A DNA stretch of 64,000 nt from Nostoc calcicola FACHB-3891 (GCF_014697355.1 NZ_JACJRQ010000021.1:80198-144197), one strand, 5' to 3'; positions 19,065-27,194 are shown, counted from the stretch's first letter. Made by a program: numbers and translations. Notes: a model not told the origin generated them from the sequence alone.

Positions 19065-19517
19065 ATGTCAAAAATACCCATTCAAATTCTCTACGAACAG
19101 GATTATCAATTGTGGTTAGAAACTACATTGAAACAATTACAAGAACGAGATTTAGATCGTCTTGATTGGGAGCATTTGATTGAGGAGATTGCAGCATTGG
19201 GTAACGAACAGAAACACAAGCTCGAAAGTTATCTACTGCAACTTCTCAAACATCTGCTTTTGTATCAACATTGGAGTCTTCCTGACTGTAAAAATCATTG
19301 GGAAGTAGAAATTGATAATTTTCGCGTGGAACTTAGGAAATTAACCAAATCTAAAAACCTCTACAATTATCTGCTCACAGTCCTTGAAGAAGTCTACATT
19401 GATGCATTACGACAAGCAAAAAAGAAAAGTGGGTTAAATTGTTTCCCACAAAGTTGTCCTTATACTATTGAGCAAATTTTAGATGTGGATTATTTGCCAC
19501 CATTTACATATTTATAA
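19065..19517 (+). CDS. DUF29 family protein
   Basis: A 150-residue protein with the DUF29 pattern: YEQDYQLWLETTLKQLQERD and LDWEHLIEEIAALGNEQKH, followed by the helical LLKHLLLYQHW segment and a C-terminal YTIEQILDVDYLPP. DUF29 is abundant in cyanobacteria and often multicopy; its function is unknown, and some members sit near toxin-antitoxin genes, which is not evident here. The start has AGGAG at a good distance. Confidence 0.9.
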   Translation: MSKIPIQILYEQDYQLWLETTLKQLQERDLDRLDWEHLIEEIAALGNEQKHKLESYLLQLLKHLLLYQHWSLPDCKNHWEVEIDNFRVELRKLTKSKNLYNYLLTVLEEVYIDALRQAKKKSGLNCFPQSCPYTIEQILDVDYLPPFTYL

Positions 19518-19542
19518 GTAGGGCATTGCCTATCTTTGTATC

Positions 19543-19712
19543 TTAGAGGATGTTTGAAAAGTCCAATTGTTGGTAGCAAAACGTTTTAGATCCCCCCAAA
19601 TCCCCCGATAAATTGGGGGACTTTAACTCCGGTTCCCCCCTTTTTAAGGGGGGTTAGGGGGGATCAACAAGTACCTAAAATCACAGTTAACTACTTTTCA
19701 AACAACCTCTTA
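19543..19712. mobile_element. MITE with 17-bp terminal inverted repeats
   Basis: The ends GAGGATGTTTGAAAAGT (19546) and ACTTTTCAAACAACCTC (19693) are inverted with one mismatch, and each is flanked by TTA. The inside is a C-run/G-run palindrome (CCCCCC...GGGGGG) with no coding capacity. This fits a non-autonomous transposon remnant. It lies between the DUF29 gene and a broken gene copy. Confidence 0.85.
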
Positions 19713-19713
19713 G

Positions 19714-19865
19714 AAAAAGTGCTTGGCATAGTGATGATATTTTCTCAAACTGGTTCGTATTCTACGATAGCAGCCACTATCCCGTGGCAGGGATAGTAGT
19801 AATAATGCGATCGCTCAAGGAGTTAAAGCTTGGTTACGAGACTGTCAGGCGGGAAGTGTGCGTAA
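19714..19865 (+). pseudogene. Broken 3' copy of the secreted-protein gene at 18412
   Basis: About 150 bp match the last third of the upstream secreted-protein gene: shared stretches include TAGTGATGAT, TCTCAAACTGGTTC versus ACTCAAACTGGTTC, GCGATCGCTCAAGG and the final GCGGGAAGTGTGCGTAA. Indels near 19765-19800 break the frame, and no 5' part remains. The left end coincides with the MITE, suggesting that duplication and transposition or deletion removed the rest. Confidence 0.8.
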
Positions 19866-19907
19866 CCGAACAATGAAGCCTGGGGTTTAATTTTACCAAT
19901 TTTCAGT

Positions 19908-20306
19908 TTAGTCAAAGCTACTGCTGCCAGAGTCACAGCTACTACTGCCGGAATCATAGCTACTACTGCCAGAGTCGCAGCTACTACTGCCTGAATCATA
20001 ACTACTATTGCCGGAATCATAGCTACTGCTGCCGGAATCATAGCTACTGCTGCCAGAGTCGCAGCTACTACTGCCGGAATCATAGCTACTATTGGAGTTG
20101 TAGTTACTGCTATTAAAGTTATAGTCACTACTAGGGTTATATATCTGAGCATCACCAACAGATGAACTACTGGTGCTATTACTAGAAGAATTACCAAAGT
20201 AGCCTCTACTGCTTTTATGGGAATTCTTTTTAGTGGGTGAAGCAGCATCTTTGATGAGAGCTATAAAGCCCAGGACAATCAGTGAAAATACGATCAAGCT
20301 CCACAT
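19908..20306 (-). CDS. Membrane-anchored low-complexity Ser/Asp-Ser-Gly repeat protein
   Basis: A 132-residue protein with an N-terminal hydrophobic anchor (WSLIVFSLIVLGFIALI) and a short basic linker. The second half consists almost wholly of SSYDSG/SSCDSG units (about residues 68-132). The Cys/Tyr alternation comes from single-base changes in near-identical repeats. A good ribosome-binding site (AGGAGAGG) precedes the ATG. Cyanobacteria have many small proteins of this make-up with no known function. The repeat reads open in two frames, but only this frame has an anchor and ribosome-binding site. Confidence 0.65.
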   Translation of the reverse strand: MWSLIVFSLIVLGFIALIKDAASPTKKNSHKSSRGYFGNSSSNSTSSSSVGDAQIYNPSSDYNFNSSNYNSNSSYDSGSSSCDSGSSSYDSGSSSYDSGNSSYDSGSSSCDSGSSSYDSGSSSCDSGSSSFD

Positions 20307-20500
20307 AGTTCCTCTCCTGTGCTAATCTTCTCAAGACTAATAGGCTGACGAAAATCCGAGTATAACTTCAGTCGTGTCAACCATTTTTCCGGATTTCATG
20401 AAGCTTGAAAGGTACTATTTAATTGTCACGCAAAATATACGCAATAAATGTATAATCTTTAACTTAGAATGAATCTATAAATTTTCAGGAACTTTGTAAT
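20307..20500. promoter_or_regulatory. Upstream region of the repeat protein
   Basis: AT-rich DNA between the minus-strand repeat protein and the MITE. Its promoter should be here; no distinct operator is seen. Confidence 0.35.
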
Positions 20501-20649
20501 TTAACGTGAGTTCGATGAGTACTGTTTTGACCTCACCCCCAACCCCTCTCCTCGTAGGAGAGGGGAGCAAAACCTTGATTTTTCTTGCTCCTCCCTCGCC
20601 TTTTAGGAGAGGGAGGTTGGGAGGGTGAGGTTTGTCGAACTCACGTTAA
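20501..20649. mobile_element. 149-bp palindromic MITE
   Basis: Perfect 15-bp terminal inverted repeats TTAACGTGAGTTCGA and TCGAACTCACGTTAA enclose two C-rich/G-rich hairpins (CCTCACCCCCAACCCC with the complementary GGTTGGGAGGGTGAGG). No coding capacity. It lies downstream of the uracil-DNA glycosylase gene and may form its transcript end. Confidence 0.85.
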
Positions 20650-20727
20650 TTTATTGGTCTTGCTGTGACTGGAAAAGGCAACAACAGGATTCTCTCCTGA
20701 AAAAAGTCTGGTATAAATCCAGTTTCA

Positions 20728-22482
20728 TCAGGTGTCTTTTCTGATTTCGTCTAACTTGGCACGCACTGCTTGGATATCCTGCCACATCAACCATTTAGGC
20801 GCACCTCTTTCTTTAGAAGGGTTACGCAACAAATAAGAAGGATGAAAAATTGGCATACACAAACGTCCTTCCCACTCTAGCCACTGTCCACGAATTTTCG
20901 TAATCGCCCGTTTATCGCCAGTCAAACCTTTGAGCGCTGTTGCACCTGTTAGGAGAATGATTTTGGGGTCAACTAGACGAATTTGTTCTAGTAAGTAGGG
21001 TTTGCAAGCCGTCATTTCTTGTGTAGTAGGTACACGATTCTCAGGTGGGCGGCAATTATGTACAACACCTGCGGGTGTCACAAAATTGGCTGTGTCTTCA
21101 ACATCAATGCAGTAAACTACGTCAAAATCTGGCTTTGGTGGTAATAGTTTTTTAATAACTGGTTTCCAGTAGGTGACAACTGCTTCTTCTTGATAAGCTT
21201 CTATGTTAAATGGAATACTATGCAGTTCCTCTGGTAATTTATATCGCATAGAGGCAGGAATGTATTCAGCAATATTTTCTAAAAAGCGAATGCCTTCACC
21301 ATATCTAAAAAATAGTCTCCAAGTAGACTTAAAAACTGCGTATGTTCTGTAGCCTTGAGTCTCAAAATATTTAACAACTTTTTGAGCCGTTTCTGGTGTG
21401 ATGTCTCCTAAAGCAATTTCAACATCAATACTTTTTCTTATTTGCCCATCTTTGGTCTTTCTTCGCCAATAGCCATCATCCATGTACCAAATAGCTAACC
21501 CAAAGTTGTCTAGTTTTTCTAGTGCTGTTATGGGAAAATCTTTTTTATTATTGGGATACCATTCCTCGTGTAGGTCGTGCAAATAATAGGTTTTTGCCAG
21601 TCCCATGCTCAGAGATTGATAAGTTTTGCCATTTTGTGACTTGGCTAGATATTCTTTTACCTGTGGTCGAAAACCATTTAATACTCTCGCTTTGAGTTTT
21701 AAATAAGCTGCTTGTTGAATACTATGATTTTCCAAAAACTGACCACTGGAACTAATACAAGCATCACCTAGTAAAGACCCTAGTAATACTTGCAACCCTC
21801 TGCTTCCAGGAGCAGGTGTACCAGTCGCAACTAAGTCATCGTCTTGTAATTCTTCAACGGGAATCCAGCCTCTACGGGTAAGTACTGGATGATCTGCTGT
21901 GGCAATATAGCCAACTTCACCTTTGTTGTTACATTTACCATCTGGAAAAAAGACTTTGTAAAGCTGCCTTCCTGCGAGCTTAGACCGATACCAACCAGTC
22001 ACTTGTTTCCAAACCAAGCTGCCATTAGGATCGACACTCAACACTTTACCTGACCACTGATTTTTGACAATCCAGTTAAGTCGTTTAGAACCTTCTTCTG
22101 TGATGATTTTCGTATAACCATCGAGACATTTATTGATATTGGCAATGTATACATCTTGCTCAGTACTCAAATTCACAGATGCGAGAATTTTCTCTAGCAA
22201 TTGTCCTGATTTGCCCACAAATGGTAAACCCGTTTCGTCTTCATTTTGACCAGGGGCTTCTCCTACAACCATTATTAGTGCTTTGAGGTTACCGCGTCCG
22301 ACAACAGCATGGGTACGAGTGTCTCCCAGTACACATCGGTGGCAGCGATCGCAATGCTGCGCTAACTCTGTCATCGCCGAATAGGTTCCTGGAGGGATAG
22401 GAATTTTAGCGTCTGTGGGAATAAGTTCTTGTTGGTTAAAGCTTGAGTCGTCGAAGAGGCTGAGTTGGTTTTCGCTGCTCAT
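20728..22482 (-). CDS. Family 4-type uracil-DNA glycosylase precursor containing an intein
   Basis: A 584-residue precursor: N-extein 1-118, intein 119-476, C-extein 477-584. The spliced host protein would be 226 residues, the usual size of iron-sulfur uracil-DNA glycosylases that remove uracil from deaminated DNA. Host motifs are GEAPGQNEDETGLPFVG (uracil/active-site region, about 74-90), CRPPENR (477 on) and HPSYLL (547 on). Likely 4Fe-4S ligands are Cys44, Cys47, Cys477 and Cys493. The intein interrupts IANINK/CRPPENR, directly before the third cluster Cys. The start ATG fits the family. Function of the spliced product is secure; splicing in vivo is inferred from the motifs. Confidence 0.95.
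   Translation of the reverse strand: MSSENQLSLFDDSSFNQQELIPTDAKIPIPPGTYSAMTELAQHCDRCHRCVLGDTRTHAVVGRGNLKALIMVVGEAPGQNEDETGLPFVGKSGQLLEKILASVNLSTEQDVYIANINKCLDGYTKIITEEGSKRLNWIVKNQWSGKVLSVDPNGSLVWKQVTGWYRSKLAGRQLYKVFFPDGKCNNKGEVGYIATADHPVLTRRGWIPVEELQDDDLVATGTPAPGSRGLQVLLGSLLGDACISSSGQFLENHSIQQAAYLKLKARVLNGFRPQVKEYLAKSQNGKTYQSLSMGLAKTYYLHDLHEEWYPNNKKDFPITALEKLDNFGLAIWYMDDGYWRRKTKDGQIRKSIDVEIALGDITPETAQKVVKYFETQGYRTYAVFKSTWRLFFRYGEGIRFLENIAEYIPASMRYKLPEELHSIPFNIEAYQEEAVVTYWKPVIKKLLPPKPDFDVVYCIDVEDTANFVTPAGVVHNCRPPENRVPTTQEMTACKPYLLEQIRLVDPKIILLTGATALKGLTGDKRAITKIRGQWLEWEGRLCMPIFHPSYLLRNPSKERGAPKWLMWQDIQAVRAKLDEIRKDT
21055..22128 (-). mobile_element. Full-length intein with LAGLIDADG homing endonuclease
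   Basis: 358 residues within the uracil-DNA glycosylase. Splicing block A begins at Cys1 (CLDGYTKI). Block B is TADHPVLTRRGWIPVEEL with the conserved Thr and His. Block F/G is CIDVEDTANFV ending GVVHN, with His-Asn at the C-end and Cys as the +1 extein residue. Two LAGLIDADG motifs are LLGSLLGDA (precursor 233-241) and LAIWYMDDG (329-337), both with catalytic Asp. All residues for standard splicing and for endonuclease action appear intact. No HIP1 octamer occurs in this stretch although one lies in the N-extein, weakly hinting at separate origin. Confidence 0.95.
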
Positions 22483-22684
22483 GAAAATTACAATTTTGGT
22501 ATCAGCACCAGCAGTCTTATCTGATTCAAGTTATGTCTTTGGTTGGACAGCGATCAGAAATAGACTTCCCAAATAGAGTTTTACTGAATACTTATTATTT
22601 ATACAAATCTTATTTTATCAGTTAATTTGAGACAAAATTCAGTCATGATAAAAGCAGTGCCGTCCTGAGATGCTGGGGGAAGCC

Positions 22685-23383
22685 ATGTCATATACCCCAC
22701 TTTTTGCCGATCGCATCCATGCGGGTGAGGAGTTGGCGCAAGTAATTCACGAGCTTTTGACTCAGCAAACCATTGATTCTGGGGTAAAGCCTGTACCAAT
22801 TGTCTATGCTTTGCCAAGAGGTGGCGTACCAGTGGCAGCACCAATAGCACGTCTTTTGGGTTGTCCGTTAACGATAGTTGTAGCCAAAAAAATTAGCCAT
22901 CCAGAAAACCCAGAGTTAGCCATTGGTGCAGTTACTAGTTCTGGAAATGTTCTTTGGACTGAGCAAAAGTTATTTCGCCCCAAACATGATGCGCGGTGGC
23001 GAGAACTAGCTTTAAATAAAGCTATTGGACAAGCTAAGTCTTTAGAGGAGCAATTAATTTCTGGTTGTCCCCAGGTGAATGTAGAGAATGCTACAGCGAT
23101 TTTAGTTGATGATGGCATTGCCACAGGTATGACTATGGCGGTTGCTGCTACTGCCATCAAAGCCCTTTCACCGGCAGCAATTTGGCTATGTACCCCAGTG
23201 GCGCCACAAAAATTGCTGCCCTGGTTGAATCAATGGGGCGATCGCATTGTTGTCTTGAAGACACCGGAACCTTTCTGGAGTGTGAGTAATTTTTACGCAC
23301 AATTTCCCCAAGTGGACACGTTACAAGCTCTCGGATATCTCCAGCAACAAAAAACAATCGGCAACACTGATTCGTGCGACTAA
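22685..23383 (+). CDS. Phosphoribosyltransferase family protein
   Basis: A 232-residue type I phosphoribosyltransferase. The PRPP-binding loop is ILVDDGIATGMTM (about residue 142), preceded by a PRTase N-terminus with YALPRGGVPVAAPIARLLG. Similar stand-alone proteins act on bases or are of unknown substrate; no neighbour fixes it. I chose ATG 22685 (MSYTPLF) because GGGGGA lies just upstream; an ATG 15 bp earlier is in frame but less likely. It is divergent from the glycosylase gene. Confidence 0.88.
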   Translation: MSYTPLFADRIHAGEELAQVIHELLTQQTIDSGVKPVPIVYALPRGGVPVAAPIARLLGCPLTIVVAKKISHPENPELAIGAVTSSGNVLWTEQKLFRPKHDARWRELALNKAIGQAKSLEEQLISGCPQVNVENATAILVDDGIATGMTMAVAATAIKALSPAAIWLCTPVAPQKLLPWLNQWGDRIVVLKTPEPFWSVSNFYAQFPQVDTLQALGYLQQQKTIGNTDSCD

Positions 23384-23392
23384 TTTTTATTT

Positions 23393-23572
23393 TTATCTTC
23401 TTGCAAGAATTCCTGGGGCATAAGCCTCAATGACTTTGCCAGTGCGAGTGCAACTAATCATCAAGTAATCACAACTTGGGCATTGTGTCCGAGTTAATTG
23501 ACTATCAGTAATATAATAACGCTCAGCTTGACTACCACAATTTGGGCAGTAAATTTTTTGTACTGTCTGCAT
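23393..23572 (-). CDS. Small zinc-ribbon protein (59 aa)
   Basis: A small protein beginning MQTVQKIYCPNCGSQAERYY and containing a second CPSCDYLM pair, so four cysteines (CPNC and CPSC) form a classic zinc ribbon. It ends APGILARR. Such short zinc ribbons are conserved in cyanobacteria and are sometimes labelled PriA-like for the metal motif alone; no helicase part is present. It is convergent with the phosphoribosyltransferase gene, stops 10 bp apart. Confidence 0.75.
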   Translation of the reverse strand: MQTVQKIYCPNCGSQAERYYITDSQLTRTQCPSCDYLMISCTRTGKVIEAYAPGILARR

Positions 23573-23985
23573 TGGAAAACCCCTGGTTCTAATTATTTTG
23601 TATTTGGTAAAATTGTTAGTTAAACCAGGAAAAATTCTGGTTCGACCTAACTTAACAAACTGCCGTGAAATTGGCTGATTATTTTAAACAAAATTTCAGG
23701 TTTGAACAATTTTGGATATCTTTAATCTATTATCCTCAAATTTACGTGATTTTACCCTCCTACTTTAGATACATAAATTAATTTTTTAATAAATTTTGCT
23801 TAGAGATTTAGTGATCCCTATTGCTAATGCGTTGAGAGAGCCTTATTTATAGTCATTTTAGACGAATACAAAAAAAGCCGTTCTTGTATTCAAAAATTAA
23901 AACTCAGAAATTACTGTATCTTTGGTTACAAAATCTCTGTCTTAAGATTTAGTTAATATTTACCGATAAGATTTATTACTCAGTT
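23573..23985. other. Non-coding region
   Basis: About 400 bp AT-rich DNA upstream of the zinc-ribbon gene. One 8-bp stem (GAATACAA/TTGTATTC, about 23864-23893) is seen. No gene found. Confidence 0.4.
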
Positions 23986-24140
23986 TCAATTGATGGAGAG
24001 CGATCGCTTTAGCATCCCCAACCTCCACCAGTTCGCCATCGTTGTTGGCAATTTCGTCAGCAGTGCCGCTTTGACCAAGTCCTCACTACTGCTGGTGTTC
24101 TGAAATTTCCCGCCAGTAGCAGAAATCCTTTTCAAAGTGC
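23986..24140 (-). pseudogene. Possible frameshifted gene remnant
   Basis: On the minus strand one frame reads LKRISATGGKFQNTSSSED then LVKAALL, and a neighbouring frame continues DEIANNDGELVEVGDAKAI then ALHQLKLSNKSYR before a stop. The two look like parts of one acidic, soluble C-terminus joined by a frameshift near 24060. I do not recognise the family and no 5' part remains. It may be chance coding-like sequence. Confidence 0.3.
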
Positions 24141-24157
24141 GTTTTACTACAAATAGA

Positions 24158-24754
24158 ATGATACACCGTACCTCTCTTTTACCTGTTTTCGTTTTCATCG
24201 GAATACCATTAACTGTTTTATTCGCATACTTTGGTTTGAATTATTCAGGGTTTTGCTTTGCTAAAATGCGTTATCTCACCAATGAAGAGAAGATCCGATC
24301 GGTTTTCGATTTTCAAAATAATTATCAAAATGATCCAGAAGCATTAGTTGTACAAGTTGGAGAATCAAAAATAGAAAAGCATATTAAGTATGAAAGTTTT
24401 GATAAATATATCCAAGAAAATCCAGACTGCTGTGCGATTAATCCTGGTGGGGCTTATGACATTAGACCTCTTGCAAAAGTCTTTCTTTGCGTTCTCTTCT
24501 CTGCGCCTCTGCGCCTCTGCGTGTTAGCGAACGCGAGTGCGTCTCGTAGAGAAGCGGGGCGTAGCCCGACAAAAAAATATTTATGCAAGAGGTCTATTGC
24601 AATACCCTCATTTTTAGATCGTATATTTGGATTTTCTTCTGGCGATATCGTAGTTATTAATTTTAAGGCGCGTTATTTAGAAAAAAACGGCAAGCAAATA
24701 TTAAAGGAAATTCGTTTTGAAAATAGGTTACAAAACTGTGGAAAGCCCCAGTGA
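24158..24754 (+). CDS. Membrane-anchored hypothetical protein carrying an in-frame MITE insertion
   Basis: A 198-residue protein with one N-terminal membrane segment (LLPVFVFIGIPLTVLFAYFG). Start chosen at ATG 24158 rather than a GTG 21 bp earlier. The host protein reads smoothly from ...NPGGAYDI to AIPSFLDRIFGFSSGDIVV, but between them lie 44 residues rich in Arg, Leu, Cys and Ser, encoded by a repeat element. Because the element is 132 bp and has no stop in this frame, the reading frame is kept. No known family is recognised. Whether the product still folds is unknown. Confidence 0.7.
   Translation: MIHRTSLLPVFVFIGIPLTVLFAYFGLNYSGFCFAKMRYLTNEEKIRSVFDFQNNYQNDPEALVVQVGESKIEKHIKYESFDKYIQENPDCCAINPGGAYDIRPLAKVFLCVLFSAPLRLCVLANASASRREAGRSPTKKYLCKRSIAIPSFLDRIFGFSSGDIVVINFKARYLEKNGKQILKEIRFENRLQNCGKPQ
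24464..24595 (+). mobile_element. 132-bp MITE-like element inside a reading frame
   Basis: The ends AGACCTCTTGCA and TGCAAGAGGTCT are perfect inverted repeats, flanked by ATT on both sides. The inside has the GCGCCTCTGCGCCTCTGCG repeat and a palindromic GGGGCGTAGCCC-containing stretch known from many Nostoc intergenic regions. Its length is a multiple of three and it adds 44 codons without a stop. Confidence 0.85.
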
Positions 24755-24871
24755 TAATTTCCTCTATCAAATAACTCAAAAATATTGGAGAGTAATAATG
24801 GCAACCATAACAAAAAGGTATGGGGTTAATCTAAAATCCAAAATTTAAAATCCAAAATTGTTTGACTCATA

Positions 24872-26749
24872 TCAAGACGGATGAAAATAATCGTAAATTT
24901 CTTGAGCCAAACGCGGTCCGATTCCGGGAACCTCAGCGAGTTGGGCGGTTGTTGCTTGTCGAATATAATCAACTGAGCGAAAATGCCCTAGTAGTTGCTT
25001 TTGTCGATGATGTCCTAAACCAGGAATTTCATCTAAACGCGATCGCTTTAATTTATCACTGCGTTGCTGACGATGGAAAGTCACTGCAAACCGATGCGCT
25101 TCATCCCGCAGTCGTCGCAATAGCTGTACCCCTGGCTGTTCTGCGTCAGTAGTTAATGGTTGAGATTCTCCCGGTAAAAAAATCTCTTCTCGCTGTTTCG
25201 CTAAACTCACAACTCGCAAGTCTTCTAACAAATTCATTTCTTGTAAAACAGCAACAACTGAAGATAATTGACCTTTACCACCATCGATCATAATTAGATC
25301 GGGCCAATCAGGATTACCCAAACGTGTTAATTGTTGATCTTCGGCATACTTGCGAAACCGACGCTGGATAACTTCAGCAAGACTTGCAAAATCATCCGAA
25401 TGTCCAGCTGTGACTGTGGGATTTTTGATTTTGTAGTGGCGATAGTTCTGCTTGGCGGGTAACCCGTCGATAAACACGACTTGGGAAGCTACAGCATTTG
25501 AGCCTTGAATGTGGGAAATATCATAACCTTCGATGCGGTGAGGTACATCTGGTAAATCCAGAATAGCGGCTAAATCTTGCATTGCTTGGTGATTGCGATC
25601 GCCTAATTTTTGCATTCTTTGCAATTCATACTGGGCATTTCGCTCTACCATCTCGATTAATTCTGCCTTAGTTTGCCGCAAAGGAGTCAAAATCGTCACT
25701 TTTCTACCTTTACGTTCAGTTAAGACATCTGCCAATATTTCTGCATCTGGTAACTCATGCTGTACTAAAATTTCTGTGGGTATTTCCACTGAATCAGCAG
25801 TTTGGTAATGTTCTTCTAGAGCTCGTTGTAAAATTGCTCCTGGTTCTGCGTGAGCATCTGCCACAAACGCCAAGCGTCCCACCAATTGTCCAGCGCGAAT
25901 CTGAAATAGTTGAATGCAGGCGTGTTGTGCATCGGCTGCTAGGGCGATGGCATCCCGCGAAACTGTATCATCTGGTAAGGATACTTTTTGGTCGGCTGTC
26001 AGTGACTTTAACCCAGAAATTTGATCGCGAATTCGCGCGGCTGACTCAAAATTCAAGTCCTCAGCAGCAGCGTTCATCTGTTGGGTCAAAATATCAATTA
26101 GTTCTTGAGTCCGACCTTGGAAGACCATCGCTATTTTTTGCACAATTTTGCGATATTCTTCTGGTGAAATCAACTTTTGACATACACCTGGACAACGCCC
26201 TAAATCATAATTCAGACAAGGACGGTCTTTGAAAAGCGGTTGAGGTCGTTGTCGCTGGGGAAAGATGCGCTTACACAAACGTAAAATTTCTCGCAACAGC
26301 CCAGCATCAGTATAAGGCCCATAAAATTTATCCTTTTCTTTACCTAATTGGCGTTTTCGGGTGATAAAAATCCGTGGATAATTTTCCGACCATGTGATGC
26401 AGAGATACGGATATTTTTTATCATCCTTGAGCAGCACGTTAAAATATGGCTGGTGCTGCTTGATTAAGTTGGCTTCCAGCGCCAAGGCTTCCGCTTCAGT
26501 ATCAGTGACGATAAATTCAATTTCTGTCACCAATTTTACCATCGTGGCGATGCGTTCACTTTTGTTGTACCCGTCTCGGAAATAGGAACGTACGCGCGAT
26601 CGCAACTTACGTGATTTACCTATATATATAATGCGATCGCTCTTGTCCCGCATGAAATAAACTCCCGGTTCCGGTGGAATTTCCGCTAACCGGTTTTCCA
26701 GTCGTTCTGGATCTTTAAGCAGTGGTAATATTTGAGTCGATATTGTCAC
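24872..26749 (-). CDS. uvrC: Excinuclease ABC subunit C
   Basis: Makes the dual incisions on damaged DNA in nucleotide excision repair with UvrAB. From the GTG at 26749 (VTISTQILPLLKDPERL) the product is 625 residues; upstream TTG gives 21 unrelated residues. The GIY-YIG nuclease is PGVYFMRDKSDRIIYIGKSR (N-terminus), the UVR motif is LNFESAARIRDQI (about 210), the RNase-H-like 3'-side... 5' incision domain has GYDISHIQGSNAVAS, and tandem helix-hairpin-helix motifs end the protein (LDEIPGLGHHRQ; LAEVPGIGPRLAQ). Single gene. Confidence 0.96.
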   Translation of the reverse strand: MTISTQILPLLKDPERLENRLAEIPPEPGVYFMRDKSDRIIYIGKSRKLRSRVRSYFRDGYNKSERIATMVKLVTEIEFIVTDTEAEALALEANLIKQHQPYFNVLLKDDKKYPYLCITWSENYPRIFITRKRQLGKEKDKFYGPYTDAGLLREILRLCKRIFPQRQRPQPLFKDRPCLNYDLGRCPGVCQKLISPEEYRKIVQKIAMVFQGRTQELIDILTQQMNAAAEDLNFESAARIRDQISGLKSLTADQKVSLPDDTVSRDAIALAADAQHACIQLFQIRAGQLVGRLAFVADAHAEPGAILQRALEEHYQTADSVEIPTEILVQHELPDAEILADVLTERKGRKVTILTPLRQTKAELIEMVERNAQYELQRMQKLGDRNHQAMQDLAAILDLPDVPHRIEGYDISHIQGSNAVASQVVFIDGLPAKQNYRHYKIKNPTVTAGHSDDFASLAEVIQRRFRKYAEDQQLTRLGNPDWPDLIMIDGGKGQLSSVVAVLQEMNLLEDLRVVSLAKQREEIFLPGESQPLTTDAEQPGVQLLRRLRDEAHRFAVTFHRQQRSDKLKRSRLDEIPGLGHHRQKQLLGHFRSVDYIRQATTAQLAEVPGIGPRLAQEIYDYFHPS

Positions 26750-27194
26750 AACTAAAATTAAGTAATCTTTCTCTATTTTAAGAAAAATAATTTTTTCTTG
26801 CCGATTTAACAAAGTATTATCAAGTAAATATACGGTAGCTAAGCTTTTAGTCCGAACATAGAGCAGTCCCTTGGCTAGTTTCCCCCACCCAGAACTTAGA
26901 CTTAAACTGAGTTTGCGTAGCTGGAACTTTAATCGTCACCAGTTGTCAGAATATAAAGTTTACTTTTTGTGTTTTTACTTAATATTTTAAACTTATGATG
27001 TTTTATTATTTGAAATTATATTTTTTTCGAGAAAAAATATTTTAATTTGTTGACAGTATTAACTTTACATATTTATTATTAAATTCACTAATTTATTGAA
27101 TTTTTCATATTAAGTGAATTAACAGATTTAGTCAGTTAATTTTATTGTTATTATTGAAAATATAACTATTTTAATAATTACAAAAAATTCAATT
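26750..27194. other. Non-coding, AT-rich region
   Basis: About 440 bp between the divergent uvrC and small 59-residue gene. Very AT-rich from 26990 on. It must hold both promoters; no LexA-type or other operator was recognised. Confidence 0.4.

Noticed and set aside
19823..20248. 141-residue minus-strand frame through the repeat protein
   Set aside because: It is the out-of-frame reading of the Ser-Asp-Gly repeats (Ala/Val/Ile-rich periodic). It overlaps the broken gene copy and has no ribosome-binding site; the frame at 19908-20306 has an anchor and AGGAG.
23864..23893. 8-bp stem as a terminator
   Set aside because: No gene ends just before it and no T tract of note follows; left as a weak hairpin.
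26750..26812. 21-residue N-terminal extension of UvrC
   Set aside because: It begins with TTG and precedes the family-typical TSTQILPL-like start; the GTG at 26749 is preferred.
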